Shown here: in pieces, positions 51,660 to 61,472 of the stretch
How the letters are laid out: each line of letters begins with the position of its first letter
Position numbering within the stretch: position 1 is the first letter of the stretch
Assembly: GCA_963204915.1 (NCBI GenBank)
Contig: CAUJHS010000014.1
Coordinates: 1-64,000, forward strand
DNA: 64,000 nt
From: Planctomycetota bacterium
Lineage (GTDB): Bacteria > Planctomycetota > Planctomycetia > Pirellulales > Pirellulaceae
Direction of reading: 5' to 3'
Program-made: the position numbers and the translations under genes
The notes under the pieces: generated by a model
The model's input: the letters and a program-made list of their open reading frames with translations, nothing else
The model's database searches: none
What the model was told of the DNA's origin: nothing

Positions 51660-52895
51660 CTAAACCGGTCCCTTGGACGATTCGTCGTCGAGGCCCACAA
51701 AATCTATTTGCTTCATCTTCCGCTGCGCGTCTTCATTGCGCAGGTGGCGGTAATGCTCCACCATCTTGGAGTCGGCATGGCCGAGCCATTCCCGTATTTC
51801 GCCCTCCGATGCGCCTCCGAGGAACGCCTGGCTGCAAAAGAAATGGCGAAAGGAATGCAGGCGAGCATGTTCAAATCCGATTTCGCCCGCCGGCGTGGCG
51901 AATTGCTCTTTCAGCGGTTCGATGACCTCCTCGATAAACGTGTGTAGCGCGTTGTTGGGCCGCAACCGACAGCCACGCTGAGAATGGAACACATAACCGT
52001 CCGGCGTTCGCTTCAAGTTGTGCAGCAGATCTCGCAGGCGAGGATGAATGGGAATGGCGCGCGATCGGCGGCCTTTCGTTTTTCGCGCTGCGCCACTCCG
52101 CCGCTTCCGGTTGCTAAATCGCTCATCCGCCACGATGATCGTGTTCGACGACAAGTCAATGTCGCACCAGCGCAGATTGGCCAACTCCCCGATACGCAGC
52201 CCGGTATGAGCCAAGGCGATAATCACATGGGCCAACCAAACTAAACCCGCGTCGGCCAGGCAGTGCTTCACGATCGCGCTAACCTCCTCCCGACGGTAGC
52301 AGTACGTGTCTGTTCCCACTGGCTTCTGAAGGTCGTACTGGAGCTTGGCGTCCGGCGGCAGCTTCTTGGTCGCGATCAGCCAGTTGTTTACCGACTTCAA
52401 CAGCGTCAGTTCCAAGTAAGTGGTGCGGTCCGCGTACTTCCGGCTCAACCAGTTTCCGTACTTCTCCAAAGCAGGTTTATCGAACTCACGCCAGGTGACG
52501 ATCCCTTGGCGGGCGCAAAACGTAACGTGCTTGTCGCGAACCGCGGTATACCGCTGGAGGCTTTTCGGTGAAACACCGCCGAGAACGGCGCTTCGCCCGC
52601 AGAAATCGAGGTACGACTTCCATCCGTCAACGATAGAGATTTCGTTGATCTGCCGCAGCGTTTTCGCGTCGGCCAAGCCAAGTTCGACCGCCTTTTGCAG
52701 GTCGAGAAGTTTGATGCGCTCCATGGCTGGCCCGTAGTCACGGGTGCCAAGCGAGTGCTTCCCTAAGTCGTATTTGCTGCCGCGGCCGTCGGCGTAGAAC
52801 ACGCCATCACGGCAATGCATTCGCCACGTGAAATATTGGCACTTGATAGGTGGGTTATCCGGTTTTCTGGGCACGTTAGCGTTCCTGGTGTTCAT
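51660..52895 (-). CDS. Tyrosine recombinase/phage-type integrase
   Basis: ATG 52895 (MNTRNANVPRKPDNPPIKCQ) gives 411 residues. A zinc-free N-terminal DNA-binding part and SAM-like core-binding domain (ERIKLLDLQKAVELGLADAK, LTLLKSVNNWLIATKKLP) precede the catalytic domain with R-H-R-H-Y: R in HTGLRIGELANLRW, H and R in LHSFRHFFCSQAFLGG, H in REWLGHADSKM, Y in VEHYRHLRNEDA. The gene points toward tRNA-Ser 225 bases away and overlaps the excisionase-like gene by 20 bases, a standard layout for an integrative element. Confidence 0.95.
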   Translation of the reverse strand: MNTRNANVPRKPDNPPIKCQYFTWRMHCRDGVFYADGRGSKYDLGKHSLGTRDYGPAMERIKLLDLQKAVELGLADAKTLRQINEISIVDGWKSYLDFCGRSAVLGGVSPKSLQRYTAVRDKHVTFCARQGIVTWREFDKPALEKYGNWLSRKYADRTTYLELTLLKSVNNWLIATKKLPPDAKLQYDLQKPVGTDTYCYRREEVSAIVKHCLADAGLVWLAHVIIALAHTGLRIGELANLRWCDIDLSSNTIIVADERFSNRKRRSGAARKTKGRRSRAIPIHPRLRDLLHNLKRTPDGYVFHSQRGCRLRPNNALHTFIEEVIEPLKEQFATPAGEIGFEHARLHSFRHFFCSQAFLGGASEGEIREWLGHADSKMVEHYRHLRNEDAQRKMKQIDFVGLDDESSKGPV

Positions 52896-53163
52896 TGAGG
52901 GCTTGTGTCCAGCGAGGAGGGCGGCCGGAGAGCCGGTCTCCCTTTGCTGGCTTCGCTGTGGACTGGGGCGGCGCACCGCCAGATGCCGCAGCCATTTGTT
53001 CGACGGCGTCCGCAGGAAAGAGCAGCCGCCCACCCTTGCCTGCAGGCTGAAAAAACGGAATCTTGCCCGCACGCTTCAAGCGGTGAATCGTCGACCTCGA
53101 CAACCGCGACTTCGCGCTCAATTCCTCGATCGTGAGCAGTCGTTCGACGCTCGGTCCGTCCAT
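52876..53163 (-). CDS. Excisionase-like helix-turn-helix protein
   Basis: ATG 53163 (MDGPSVERLLTIEELSAKSR) gives 95 residues. The MerR-type excisionase fold is visible: LLTIEELSAKSRLSRSTIHR, then LKRAGKIPFFQPAGKGGRLL and FPADAVEQM, followed by a basic Pro-rich tail. The 3' end overlaps the start of the integrase by 20 bases, so both are translated from one transcript. It likely directs excision or regulates the integrase. Confidence 0.88.
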   Translation of the reverse strand: MDGPSVERLLTIEELSAKSRLSRSTIHRLKRAGKIPFFQPAGKGGRLLFPADAVEQMAAASGGAPPQSTAKPAKGDRLSGRPPRWTQALNEHQER

Positions 53164-53562
53164 GCCACGCCCTCGCCAAGATGCTGGGTAATCCCGGTCC
53201 AACCCCGGACCGGCTTACCCTTTCTTTTCTTCGATTTAATGAGGGCGCTAAATTCGGTCGCGCCGTTTCCCAAGCAAATCAACTGCTGGATGGCGTGACA
53301 GCGCGAGCGTCGCGCGGTGACGTACTCGCAGAACCGGAAGGGGCAAGAGCAAAGCGAATCAGTGGCCGGAGGTTGCCGCATTGGCCGCAACTGCGTGTCG
53401 ACCGAAGTGACTGGCCTTAAGAAGGCGCAGAGGGCAGTTCATGCGAGAGAGGGTTTTTCGCATTTACTGCCGTTCGTGAGTTGCGCGAGCGAGGCCTATA
53501 ATGGCTTGGAGGCAGTGTGAACTGGGCAGCACGGGAATTCGAATGCCTGCGCTCGAGGTCGA
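53164..53562. other. ~400 bp element region without a confident gene
   Basis: Short frames on both strands have no recognisable content or ribosome binding sites. This is the divergent promoter region between xis/int and the 402-residue protein gene. No hairpin or repeat stands out. Confidence 0.4.
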
Positions 53563-54771
53563 ATGACGACCGAAGAAGCATCGGTCGGCCCAGTTGGAAG
53601 GGAGCAACAAGGGATGAGCGACTCAGCGAACGATCTTGAAGATGTCGGTATCATTGCTCGCCCACAGGCGCATTTGCTCGGCTTTCCAGTTTCGTTGCGC
53701 TGGGAAATTACTCGTCGGCATCCGTACTACCTGGCGTTTTGGGAAGAGGCGCGTCGCTACCATCGTGGTGAGGCCGATGACCTATCCCTTGGGTACGTCG
53801 CGAGCTTGCTTCTTAGCGCCATTGGAGTTTCCGGCGAGCCAGTTAGCCCTGATAAAGACTTCGACCAGCTTAGCGACGCTGACCCCGCTTTCCTTTGCGG
53901 TTGCGTCCAACCCATCAGCCTGCGCGCTATGGTGGCCATGCTGATCAACACGCTCCCAGTTGCCGAACGCGTGGTTGTCGGAGCGATCCTTACGGCGTCC
54001 CGTCCGGAGGAAGGCGAGAACCCAGGTAGCGACGAGGCTGATTTTGCACAGAAACAGTACGCCTTGGATCAGTTGCGCCGAACACCAAGTCCCGCGCTTG
54101 ACTGCTGCACCGATGCGCCACTGTACTACATCCATTTGGAGGCGTCGCAGCGATCCATTGAACGTGACCTAGAGGATCAAGTCCGCCGGCAAAAGAAGCG
54201 CCGTGGCCTTCCCGAACGTCGGGTCCATACCGCGAAGCTGGAGTCCTATCTAAAGGTCTGGGACCTACGGGAAGGATGGGAGAACGGCGCTTACGACCGC
54301 ACACGCGAGCAGTCGCTCTTGCAGATCGGCAAGAAGGTTCGAGCGTCGCAATCCACGGTGGAAAGCCGCTACCGCGCGGCTTTTCAAATGATAACGGGAC
54401 ACGAGTTTTCGACGACATTGTGGTTGCGGCTGTGGAGGGCTTTTAAGTTCACAGGATCAACCGATGCGGCCAATGCAACTCCTTTCGTCCCAGTGCGGCG
54501 CCGGCTGCAAACGCCTGTGGCCCGACCTCTTCCCGATTCGGTCGTTAGCCCTGCCGTCAGGGAACATACTACCGGAATCGTCGAGGGCAAATCGGCTCGC
54601 TGGGATGATCAAGCACTTGTCGACCTTCAGCTCGATGCACAGGAATTGATCGAAAAGGGAATGTCGGACCAAGAAATTGCTAATCGCCTCGAACTGGATG
54701 TTGACGCGATGGCGTACTTTCGGGAACGCGTTCAAGAGTTTCATACGCAAAAACGGCACGCATCCCGGTAG
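53563..54771 (+). CDS. Element-borne hypothetical protein (402 aa), possible DNA-binding regulator
   Basis: ATG 53563 (MTTEEASVGPVGREQQGMSD; ATG 53614 is the alternative) begins a soluble protein. The middle contains a basic stretch (VRRQKKRRGLPERRVHTAKL) and a possible helix-turn-helix (LLQIGKKVRASQSTVESRYR). The C-terminus has a second HTH-like unit (LIEKGMSDQEIANRLELDVD). No family is recognised. Its base composition is lower in GC than chromosomal neighbours, and its position beside int/xis suggests a mobile-element gene, possibly controlling the element. Confidence 0.75.
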   Translation: MTTEEASVGPVGREQQGMSDSANDLEDVGIIARPQAHLLGFPVSLRWEITRRHPYYLAFWEEARRYHRGEADDLSLGYVASLLLSAIGVSGEPVSPDKDFDQLSDADPAFLCGCVQPISLRAMVAMLINTLPVAERVVVGAILTASRPEEGENPGSDEADFAQKQYALDQLRRTPSPALDCCTDAPLYYIHLEASQRSIERDLEDQVRRQKKRRGLPERRVHTAKLESYLKVWDLREGWENGAYDRTREQSLLQIGKKVRASQSTVESRYRAAFQMITGHEFSTTLWLRLWRAFKFTGSTDAANATPFVPVRRRLQTPVARPLPDSVVSPAVREHTTGIVEGKSARWDDQALVDLQLDAQELIEKGMSDQEIANRLELDVDAMAYFRERVQEFHTQKRHASR

Positions 54772-55509
54772 GTAAACGCCATCACCTGGCGTGCAACTTC
54801 ATGCAATACGTTGGCCTGAATATTGTTCAACTCTAGTGGCTGCGTTGCAGAGTCTCGGCGGCAAGGTTCTCGCAAAGCACGGGCGGCACGGCTACTGCGT
54901 TTGGGTAATCGCAGTTCTTGCACAATACCGGCGTGACCGCAATCGAAACGTACGAATTCGATTGGCGTTAGTGTGACTGTTGCCAAGGTGATGTCACCCG
55001 TCGAGCGCCTCCTTGGAACATGACCATAACGCCGTGATGTTGCAACCGTAGTGCATTCCGTTCGACTCAGCGCCAATCAATCTGGCGCCAGACGATTGGA
55101 GTCGTCGCTTGATTCAAATCAGCGGGCTTCCGACCGAAAACTTAGCAGGCCACATGTTGGGCGCTCCGGCGATTGAAGGCGCTACCGTTGGTCTTGGAAA
55201 CTCGTCGGTAGTAGACGCCTTCGCTTCGTGAGCCGTAGCGACTTGGCAAGCAAAGACTTGCGCAGTCTTCAAGTCACTAACGGCTAACTGGTCGCAACCA
55301 AGGATTATGACGCGTTTCAACCCAAAATTTAGTTAGAGTTGCTGGGCGCCGCAGAGTGCTGCTTAGTGTACAGAAATTCGGTATGACATAGGCTGTCACC
55401 GTGTGCTTGTACCATACCAGGAGGCGTGGCGCCTGAGCATGTTTCGACGCGATGTGCTCGCCAACGCAGACAGGACCGACCTCCGCCTTCTCTCACCAAT
55501 GCCGACGCA
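54772..55509. other. ~740 bp without a confident gene
   Basis: The interval between the 402-residue protein and the WYL regulator has lower GC and only weak short frames (for example minus 55114-55320, TTG start, unrecognised). It may hold promoters for the cas operon. No CRISPR-like repeats and no copy of the tRNA-Ser 3' end were seen. Confidence 0.45.
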
Positions 55510-56616
55510 ATGTCCATGGACCAGTCTCTTCTCCGCCAATGGCGTCTGCTGAAAGCGCTGTCTGTGCGCCGTTTGGGCAATCCTTTGAAGGAGATGGCGC
55601 AGGAACTGGAAGTGAACGTGCGGACCATTCGTCGCGACTTGGAGCTCTTTCGCCGCCTGGGTTTTCCGATTCGCGAGGAAACGGGCGAGTTCAACCGCAA
55701 ACGGTGGCGGATCGCTGCCGAGTGGAACGAGCCGCACAAGTGCTTCACCTTTGATGAGGCGATTGCGCTCTTTCTGGCCCGCCGCAGCTTCGAACCGCTG
55801 GCAGGCACGCCGTTTTGGGAAGCCGCGAACCGCGCTTTCGACAAGATTCGCGCCGCGCTTACCGACGACGTGGTGGCGTACCTCGACCGCATGGCCGACA
55901 CGTTCTACCAGACGCACGTCGGCGTGAGCGACTACGCCGGCCGCCGCGACTTGATTGAGACGCTGTGGGTGGGCATGGAAGACCGGCGCGCCGTCAAGAT
56001 TACGTATTCCTCGCTCCATGAGCCGCAACCCCACAGCTACGCCGTTCATCCGTATGGCATGGCGCTGCACAATGGATCGCTTTACCTCGTCGGCTTCTCG
56101 CCCAAGCACGACGAGGTGCGGCGCTGGAAGGTGGACCGGGTCGCGGCGACCGAACTGACCGGCGAGCGATTCTGCCGTCCAGCAGATTTCGACTTGCGAC
56201 AGCACTTTGCCGGCGCTTTCGCGGTGTGGCACGACGGCCAGGCGCCGTTGACCGTCCGCGTCCGTTTCTCGCCCACGGCTGGGCGTTACGTGCAAGAAAA
56301 GCGTTGGCACGACACTCAGCAATTACACCTTCAGCCTGATGGCTCTCTCATTGCCGAGTTCCAACTATCCAGTACCGTCGAGCTAAAAAGCTGGATTCTC
56401 TCCTTCGGCGAAGACGCCGAAATCCTCTCCCCACAAGATTTGCGAGAAAAAGTCAAAAAAGAACTTGAAAATCTACTAGCGAGGTATAAAACCGAGCCAT
56501 CGGCGCGATTCCCGACCACTGAGGAAACCCGTTCCTCCAACCCGCGGAATAAAAGCCGCCGCCCTGAACTATCAACCGAAACACAAATTCAGCGACGAAG
56601 GCACGACAATAAATAG
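55510..56616 (+). CDS. HTH-WYL domain transcriptional regulator at the cas locus
   Basis: ATG 55510 (MSMDQSLLRQWRLLKALSVR) gives 368 residues. A winged-helix N-terminus (GNPLKEMAQELEVNVRTIRR, DLELFRRLGFPIREETGEFN) is followed by a WYL-type sensor domain (AVKITYSSLHEPQPHSYAVH, PYGMALHNGSLYLVGFSPKH, RRWKVDRVAATELTGERF) and a C-terminal WCX-like region (VRVRFSPTAGRYVQEKRWHD). WYL proteins often bind nucleic-acid-derived ligands and control CRISPR and other defence operons. It is co-directional with cas6, 130 bases downstream. Confidence 0.92.
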   Translation: MSMDQSLLRQWRLLKALSVRRLGNPLKEMAQELEVNVRTIRRDLELFRRLGFPIREETGEFNRKRWRIAAEWNEPHKCFTFDEAIALFLARRSFEPLAGTPFWEAANRAFDKIRAALTDDVVAYLDRMADTFYQTHVGVSDYAGRRDLIETLWVGMEDRRAVKITYSSLHEPQPHSYAVHPYGMALHNGSLYLVGFSPKHDEVRRWKVDRVAATELTGERFCRPADFDLRQHFAGAFAVWHDGQAPLTVRVRFSPTAGRYVQEKRWHDTQQLHLQPDGSLIAEFQLSSTVELKSWILSFGEDAEILSPQDLREKVKKELENLLARYKTEPSARFPTTEETRSSNPRNKSRRPELSTETQIQRRRHDNK

Positions 56617-56746
56617 CTGCCGGCGTCAGGCCAAAAAAAGCCTCAACAACCGCGAAGCGGCGGCAGGCATATCACCTCACGACGCACAACGATCGCCGCT
56701 CCAACACTTGGTTCATCTGTCACAACACGACACTCAACATCGGCCA

Positions 56747-57337
56747 ATGCAAACCATCGTCGATCTCGCCTTCTCCCTCACCGGCGCCGCGCCGCTTCCC
56801 GCCGACCACGGCTACGCGCTCTATGGTGCCCTATCGCGTCTGCTGCCCGAATTGCACCACGAGAACGGCGCGGCGATCCATCCCATCGCGGGCCGGCAGA
56901 TTGGCGACCGGCGGTTGGGCCTGCAACCGTGGAGCCGCCTGACGCTCCGCACGCGCGCCGACCAAATTCCTGCGCTGCTCCCGCTGGCGGGCAAGCAAAT
57001 CAACCTCGACGGCGCGGCGCTCCGTATTGGCGTCCCGCAAGTCCGCGCCCTGGAACCCCGTCCCGCGCTCCGCAGCCGCCTGGTCACCATCAAAGGCTTC
57101 TTTGACCCCGACCCCTTCCAAGCCGCCCTCCGCCGCCAACTCGACCAACTCAACCTCTCCCCCAACATCGAAATCGCCCTCGGCCGCCGCCGCACCCTCA
57201 AGATCAAAGACAAACAAGTCGTCGGCCACGAAGTCCTGCTCCAAAACCTAACCGCCGAAGAATCCCTCACCCTCCAAGAACAAGGCGCCGGCGGCCGCCG
57301 CCACATGGGCTGCGGCATCTTCACGCCTTTGAAATAA
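56747..57337 (+). CDS. cas6: CRISPR RNA endonuclease Cas6 (Cmx6-like, MYXAN subtype)
   Basis: ATG 56747 (MQTIVDLAFSLTGAAPLPAD) gives 196 residues with a ferredoxin-like Cas6 fold. A candidate catalytic His lies in PADHGYALYGALSRLLPELH, and the C-terminal glycine-rich loop is QGAGGRRHMGCGIFTPLK, the form seen in Cmx6-type Cas6. It would cut the precursor CRISPR RNA within repeats and stay bound to the mature guide. It starts a run of co-directional cas genes; cas3 follows after 11 bases. Confidence 0.9.
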   Translation: MQTIVDLAFSLTGAAPLPADHGYALYGALSRLLPELHHENGAAIHPIAGRQIGDRRLGLQPWSRLTLRTRADQIPALLPLAGKQINLDGAALRIGVPQVRALEPRPALRSRLVTIKGFFDPDPFQAALRRQLDQLNLSPNIEIALGRRRTLKIKDKQVVGHEVLLQNLTAEESLTLQEQGAGGRRHMGCGIFTPLK

Positions 57338-57348
57338 GGAGACGGCAC

Positions 57349-59718
57349 GTGAGTGACGAACCGATTTTCGCGAAATCCGCCAAGAGCGGCGTTACGCTGT
57401 TGCAGCACACGGCCGATGTTATGGAGGCCGTGTGCGCGTTGTTCGGAAGTGAAACTTCGCCGACGCGGCTGGGCCTGCGTTGGCAGCGGTTCTTTCAATT
57501 CAAGGACTACGCTTCGTTCTTTCGTTGCACACTTGCGGCCGCTGCGTTTCACGACTGGGGCAAGGCGAACGATGGTTTTCAGAACGCCGCATCGCATCGT
57601 GGTTCGCAAACGATCCGGCACGAACATTTGAGCGGCTTGATCATCACCTTGCCCGATCACGAGCAATGGATTCGCAGCCGCCTTGGCGCCCATTTCGATG
57701 TGATGCTTGCCGCCGTTATTACGCATCACTTAAAGACGAGCCTCAGTACCTTCGCGCAGATGCGCACCGAAAACACCCGCATCGAGTTGCTTACGGATCG
57801 AGCGGAGTTCCACGAAATGGTGCGCATGATCTCCGACGCGATCGACTTGCCGGGCGAGGTCCCAAAAGTCGCTCATTGTGTTTGGGACTATACGAGCCAC
57901 GCTCGGCGGATGCATATCCGGCCGCACTTGGAGAAGGTGCAAAGCCGGTTGGTCGCCTTCCGCCGCAATCTCGATCGACCAGACCAACAAGAACAACAAC
58001 GGCTGCTCATGGCCGTGCGTGCGGCGCTCATCGCTGCCGATTCCGCCGGCTCCGCGATCCGCCGAAAGGGCATTTCTTTAACGCGGTGGATCGAGAAGGC
58101 ATTCGATCCCGAAAAGCAATGCACGCGCGATTCGGTTTGGCGGGATGTGATTGGCCCGCGAATCGAGGAGATGCGCCGGCAAGGCCGCGAGTTCCATTGG
58201 AGCGAGTTCCAAGAGCAATGCGCGGTGTTGCCCAGCCGCGCTTTACTGCTCGCGCCGTGCGGCAGCGGCAAGACGTTGGCGGCTTGGCGCTGGATCGCCG
58301 AGCAATGCGGCGAAGGCGTGCAGCGCGTGATCTTTCTCTACCCCACGCGTGCAACGGCGACCGAAGGATTCCGCGACTACGTTTCCTGGGCGCCGGAAGC
58401 CGACGCCGCTTTGATGCACGGAACGGCCGAATACGACCTGCAAAGCATGTTCGATAATCCCGAGGACGACGATGAACGCGGCGCCAAGCGGTTTGAAGTC
58501 GATCAAAGGTTATTCGCCCTCGGCTTCTGGACACGGCGCATTTTTTCCGCCACCGTCGATCAGTTCCTGGCATTCTTGCAGCACGGGTATGGCTCGACCT
58601 GCTTGCTTCCCCTCCTGGTCGACTCCGTCGTGGTGATCGATGAAGTGCATAGCTTTGATGGCGCGATGCACTCGGCGCTTAAGGATTTCCTCAAGGCGTT
58701 TCAAGTTCCAGTGCTGTGCATGACCGCCACGCTGCCGGAAAGTCGCCGCCGAGAACTGGAAACGGAGTGTCGATTGCACACAGCGGATGGCAAGCCGGGC
58801 GAATTAAAGGAAGTTGCCTCGGCGCCGCGATACCAGGTTACGGTTCGCGAGGAACCGGCTCTTGGTGAAATCGAAGCCCGCGTTGCTCAAGCTTTGGAAG
58901 ACGGCAAGCGCGTGCTTTGGATCGCCAACCAGGTTTCGCGCGTCCAGAATCTGGTGGCTCGCTTCGCAGTGAACTTTCCGTTTTGCGATCTGCAAACCGC
59001 AGGCGGCGCGCCAATTATTTGCTACCACAGCCGTTTTACACTCGATGACCGATGTAAGCGGCATCAGCAACTTGTGCGGTCATTTCAACAAAACCGCGGC
59101 GCGATCCTCGCGTTTGGAACGCAGGTTTGCGAAATGAGCCTCGACATCGACGCCGACTTGCTCGTGACCGAGTATGCGCCGGTCACGTCGCTCATTCAGC
59201 GTATGGGCCGCTGCAATCGAGCCCGCCAGCCGCGGAAGGGCGCCGGCCAGATCCTCATTTACCGCCCGGACAACGAGAAGCCTTACGACGATGCGGCGCT
59301 TGCGGGATTAGGCGACTTTCTTGCCGCGATCGTTGGCAAGGATTGGCTTACTCAGGAAGACTTGGAGCAGGCGTTGGCGCAAATCCCCATGCCTGCCGAA
59401 CTGGGGCGCGACTGCCGTTTTCTCACAAGCGGCCCCTTTGCCTTGTCCGGCGAGCAATCCTTCCGCGATATCGACGAATTCACGGTTCCCGCGATCCTCG
59501 ACCGGGACGTACTTGCATTCCATGCGATGCGCGAACGCCGCGAACCGACGGATGGGCTGGTGGTTCCCGCTCCGCGTTGGTTTGCCAAAGCGAACGCGCC
59601 GCCCAATCGACCGGCCGGGTTGCCCGACTATTTGCACGTCGTTCCGGCGCGCTTTTATCACCCGGCGGTCGGATTGCGTCACGAACCCGTAAAACAACTA
59701 GGAGCCATCATCGTATGA
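57349..59718 (+). CDS. cas3: Cas3 HD nuclease-helicase
   Basis: GTG 57349 (AAGGAG upstream) gives 789 residues. The N-terminal HD nuclease has AAFHDWGKANDGFQNA (H68-D69) and ITHHLK. The SF2 helicase shows Walker A APCGSGKT (302-309), DEVH (VVVIDEVHSFDGAMH, ~431-434), CMTATLPES and the arginine-finger motif SLIQRMGRCNRARQP. Cas3 unwinds and degrades DNA recognised by the type I surveillance complex. HD and helicase are fused in the standard order. Its last 4 bases overlap the start of the next gene (ATGA). Confidence 0.96.
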   Translation: MSDEPIFAKSAKSGVTLLQHTADVMEAVCALFGSETSPTRLGLRWQRFFQFKDYASFFRCTLAAAAFHDWGKANDGFQNAASHRGSQTIRHEHLSGLIITLPDHEQWIRSRLGAHFDVMLAAVITHHLKTSLSTFAQMRTENTRIELLTDRAEFHEMVRMISDAIDLPGEVPKVAHCVWDYTSHARRMHIRPHLEKVQSRLVAFRRNLDRPDQQEQQRLLMAVRAALIAADSAGSAIRRKGISLTRWIEKAFDPEKQCTRDSVWRDVIGPRIEEMRRQGREFHWSEFQEQCAVLPSRALLLAPCGSGKTLAAWRWIAEQCGEGVQRVIFLYPTRATATEGFRDYVSWAPEADAALMHGTAEYDLQSMFDNPEDDDERGAKRFEVDQRLFALGFWTRRIFSATVDQFLAFLQHGYGSTCLLPLLVDSVVVIDEVHSFDGAMHSALKDFLKAFQVPVLCMTATLPESRRRELETECRLHTADGKPGELKEVASAPRYQVTVREEPALGEIEARVAQALEDGKRVLWIANQVSRVQNLVARFAVNFPFCDLQTAGGAPIICYHSRFTLDDRCKRHQQLVRSFQQNRGAILAFGTQVCEMSLDIDADLLVTEYAPVTSLIQRMGRCNRARQPRKGAGQILIYRPDNEKPYDDAALAGLGDFLAAIVGKDWLTQEDLEQALAQIPMPAELGRDCRFLTSGPFALSGEQSFRDIDEFTVPAILDRDVLAFHAMRERREPTDGLVVPAPRWFAKANAPPNRPAGLPDYLHVVPARFYHPAVGLRHEPVKQLGAIIV

Positions 59719-61442
59719 GCGCCGCAACCAAGCCCAAAAGCGAAACGCGCATTGTCGTTGAATACGATCTCTTCGACTTGCCGACCGCGCAGCACAAAGC
59801 CGGTCTTGCCGGGTTGCTGTTGCAGATCGATTTCATGCGCGAACGACCTCAGGCATTTGCGCCGGAGGACGTTCCGGAGATCGTGGAACGCACGCCAACG
59901 CGGGCGTCCATCGCGTTTGCCGAGAGCTCAACGCAGTGTTTGTTTGACGATCTTTATCAAGCGCGCTTTGAGCTGGTTGAGTCCAAGACCAAATGGGCAG
60001 GCAACGCCGAGCCGGTGGAAATCCGCGAGATCGAAGAACCTACCGATAAGGAAGGAAAGACGCGAAAGGCAAAGAGGTTCGTCTATCGCATGGTCATTCC
60101 CGACTCGCCTTACCTGCGGCGGCATTTCGTTGATGGCGATGGTTTATGGATGAAGCTCTGGCGCGACATGCTGTGGAGCATTCCCCGCGGCAAGCCGACC
60201 ACCCGCATTCCCTACAACGAACGCGCCAATGGCGAAAACACCAAGGAAGGCGCAGATGCGTGGAAAGACCTGGTCGCGTTCGACAAAGCGCGGAAGAAGA
60301 ACAGTTGGCGCACTTGTACGCTTTCCGGCGCGCTGCTGCTAGGCGCTCAGGCCGTCAATGCCGAGCTGACGCCATTTTCGGAGCGGGTCGATCACGCGCT
60401 GTTGCTCCACTTCTGGCCCCTGACCGTCCAAGTTTTCGTGCCGCAAATTATCGACAACGACGGGCAAGGAGAATTCGTCGGCTACTCGCTCGCCATTCCC
60501 GAGGTGGCCGATTTGGACGCGTTTTGCGCCGATTATCCGCAAATGCTCCACGCCGAACTTGACGCAACCGCACGCGGTTATCGACCTGCGGGCGCCGTGA
60601 TCGACCTGCCCGCACAGGCCGCATTGCAGTTCATGTTGCACTTGGCCCGGTTGGTGGAGCATCGCGCCGCAAGCTCCGGTAGCCTGATGCGTTACTCGGT
60701 CCATGCCATCGAGTACATGCACCTGGTCAAGGCGGGCAACAACATCAAGACGATGAGTTCCGGCCGCGTGGCGCCTAACCGCGACCTGCTAGACCAATAC
60801 CGTGCGATTGTGGAAGGCCGTCCCCAAGCCTACCGCAACCCGATGTTTCGCGCCGGCTTGCTCACGGCGTTGCTCGAAAACGAACCGTGGTACGTAGGTT
60901 TGGAACGCATGTTGTTGGAGCGGCCTTGGCCGTTCTTCATTCAAAGCCCCGAGAGCCCTCGGCTGCCATCGTTCGGCGCCGATGTTTCCAACAAGATTCA
61001 GGCGATTCACGACGAGTTTCAACACGAATGGGAGGATTTAAAAAAGATGAACGATACGGCTACTGCCACCAAACCGGAGCCGCGTTTGGAGTTACTGATC
61101 CATCGGCTGGTCACCAACTACGTGCGCCGCAAAACGGAAGATCGCTCCGGCGTGACCTGGGACGACTTCAAGGACAAGAAGATCGTCGATGAGAAGACGA
61201 AGAAAGAGCGCATCGCGATCCCGGAAGCGTACCTCGATGCGAAACGCAAAGTGGCGGCCGACGCCTTTCTTACTATGCGGTCGCGCCGCGAACAGGATTT
61301 TTCGGATTACTTCTCCGCGAGCATTTGCTCCGTCGGCCAGTTTCTTACGGAGGAAGAGTATGCCGTTGTGGCCGATGCGCTTCTCAATCGTCCCGCCGTC
61401 GTGAAAACGCTAACGTTGCTTGCCCTGTCCGCTAATTCTTGA
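59715..61442 (+). CDS. Type I large-subunit candidate Cmx8/Csx13-like (MYXAN subtype)
   Basis: ATG 59715 (MSAATKPKSETRIVVEYDLF) overlaps the cas3 stop by 4 bases and gives 575 residues. The beginning EYDLFDLPTAQHKAGLAGLL, the segment RDMLWSIPRGKPTTRIPYNE and the C-terminal region KVAADAFLTMRSRREQDFSD look like the Cmx8 protein of MYXAN-type systems, which takes the Cas8 position. Position between cas3 and cas7/cas5 supports a role in binding target DNA and recruiting Cas3. I rely on pattern recall and context rather than an alignment. Confidence 0.8.
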   Translation: MSAATKPKSETRIVVEYDLFDLPTAQHKAGLAGLLLQIDFMRERPQAFAPEDVPEIVERTPTRASIAFAESSTQCLFDDLYQARFELVESKTKWAGNAEPVEIREIEEPTDKEGKTRKAKRFVYRMVIPDSPYLRRHFVDGDGLWMKLWRDMLWSIPRGKPTTRIPYNERANGENTKEGADAWKDLVAFDKARKKNSWRTCTLSGALLLGAQAVNAELTPFSERVDHALLLHFWPLTVQVFVPQIIDNDGQGEFVGYSLAIPEVADLDAFCADYPQMLHAELDATARGYRPAGAVIDLPAQAALQFMLHLARLVEHRAASSGSLMRYSVHAIEYMHLVKAGNNIKTMSSGRVAPNRDLLDQYRAIVEGRPQAYRNPMFRAGLLTALLENEPWYVGLERMLLERPWPFFIQSPESPRLPSFGADVSNKIQAIHDEFQHEWEDLKKMNDTATATKPEPRLELLIHRLVTNYVRRKTEDRSGVTWDDFKDKKIVDEKTKKERIAIPEAYLDAKRKVAADAFLTMRSRREQDFSDYFSASICSVGQFLTEEEYAVVADALLNRPAVVKTLTLLALSANS

Positions 61443-61472
61443 TCACCATCCGAATCTTCAAGGAGCTTGACC

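Noticed and set aside
54772-55509. Possible CRISPR array in the gap before the cas operon
   Set aside because: No direct repeats of 25-40 bases at regular spacing are present.
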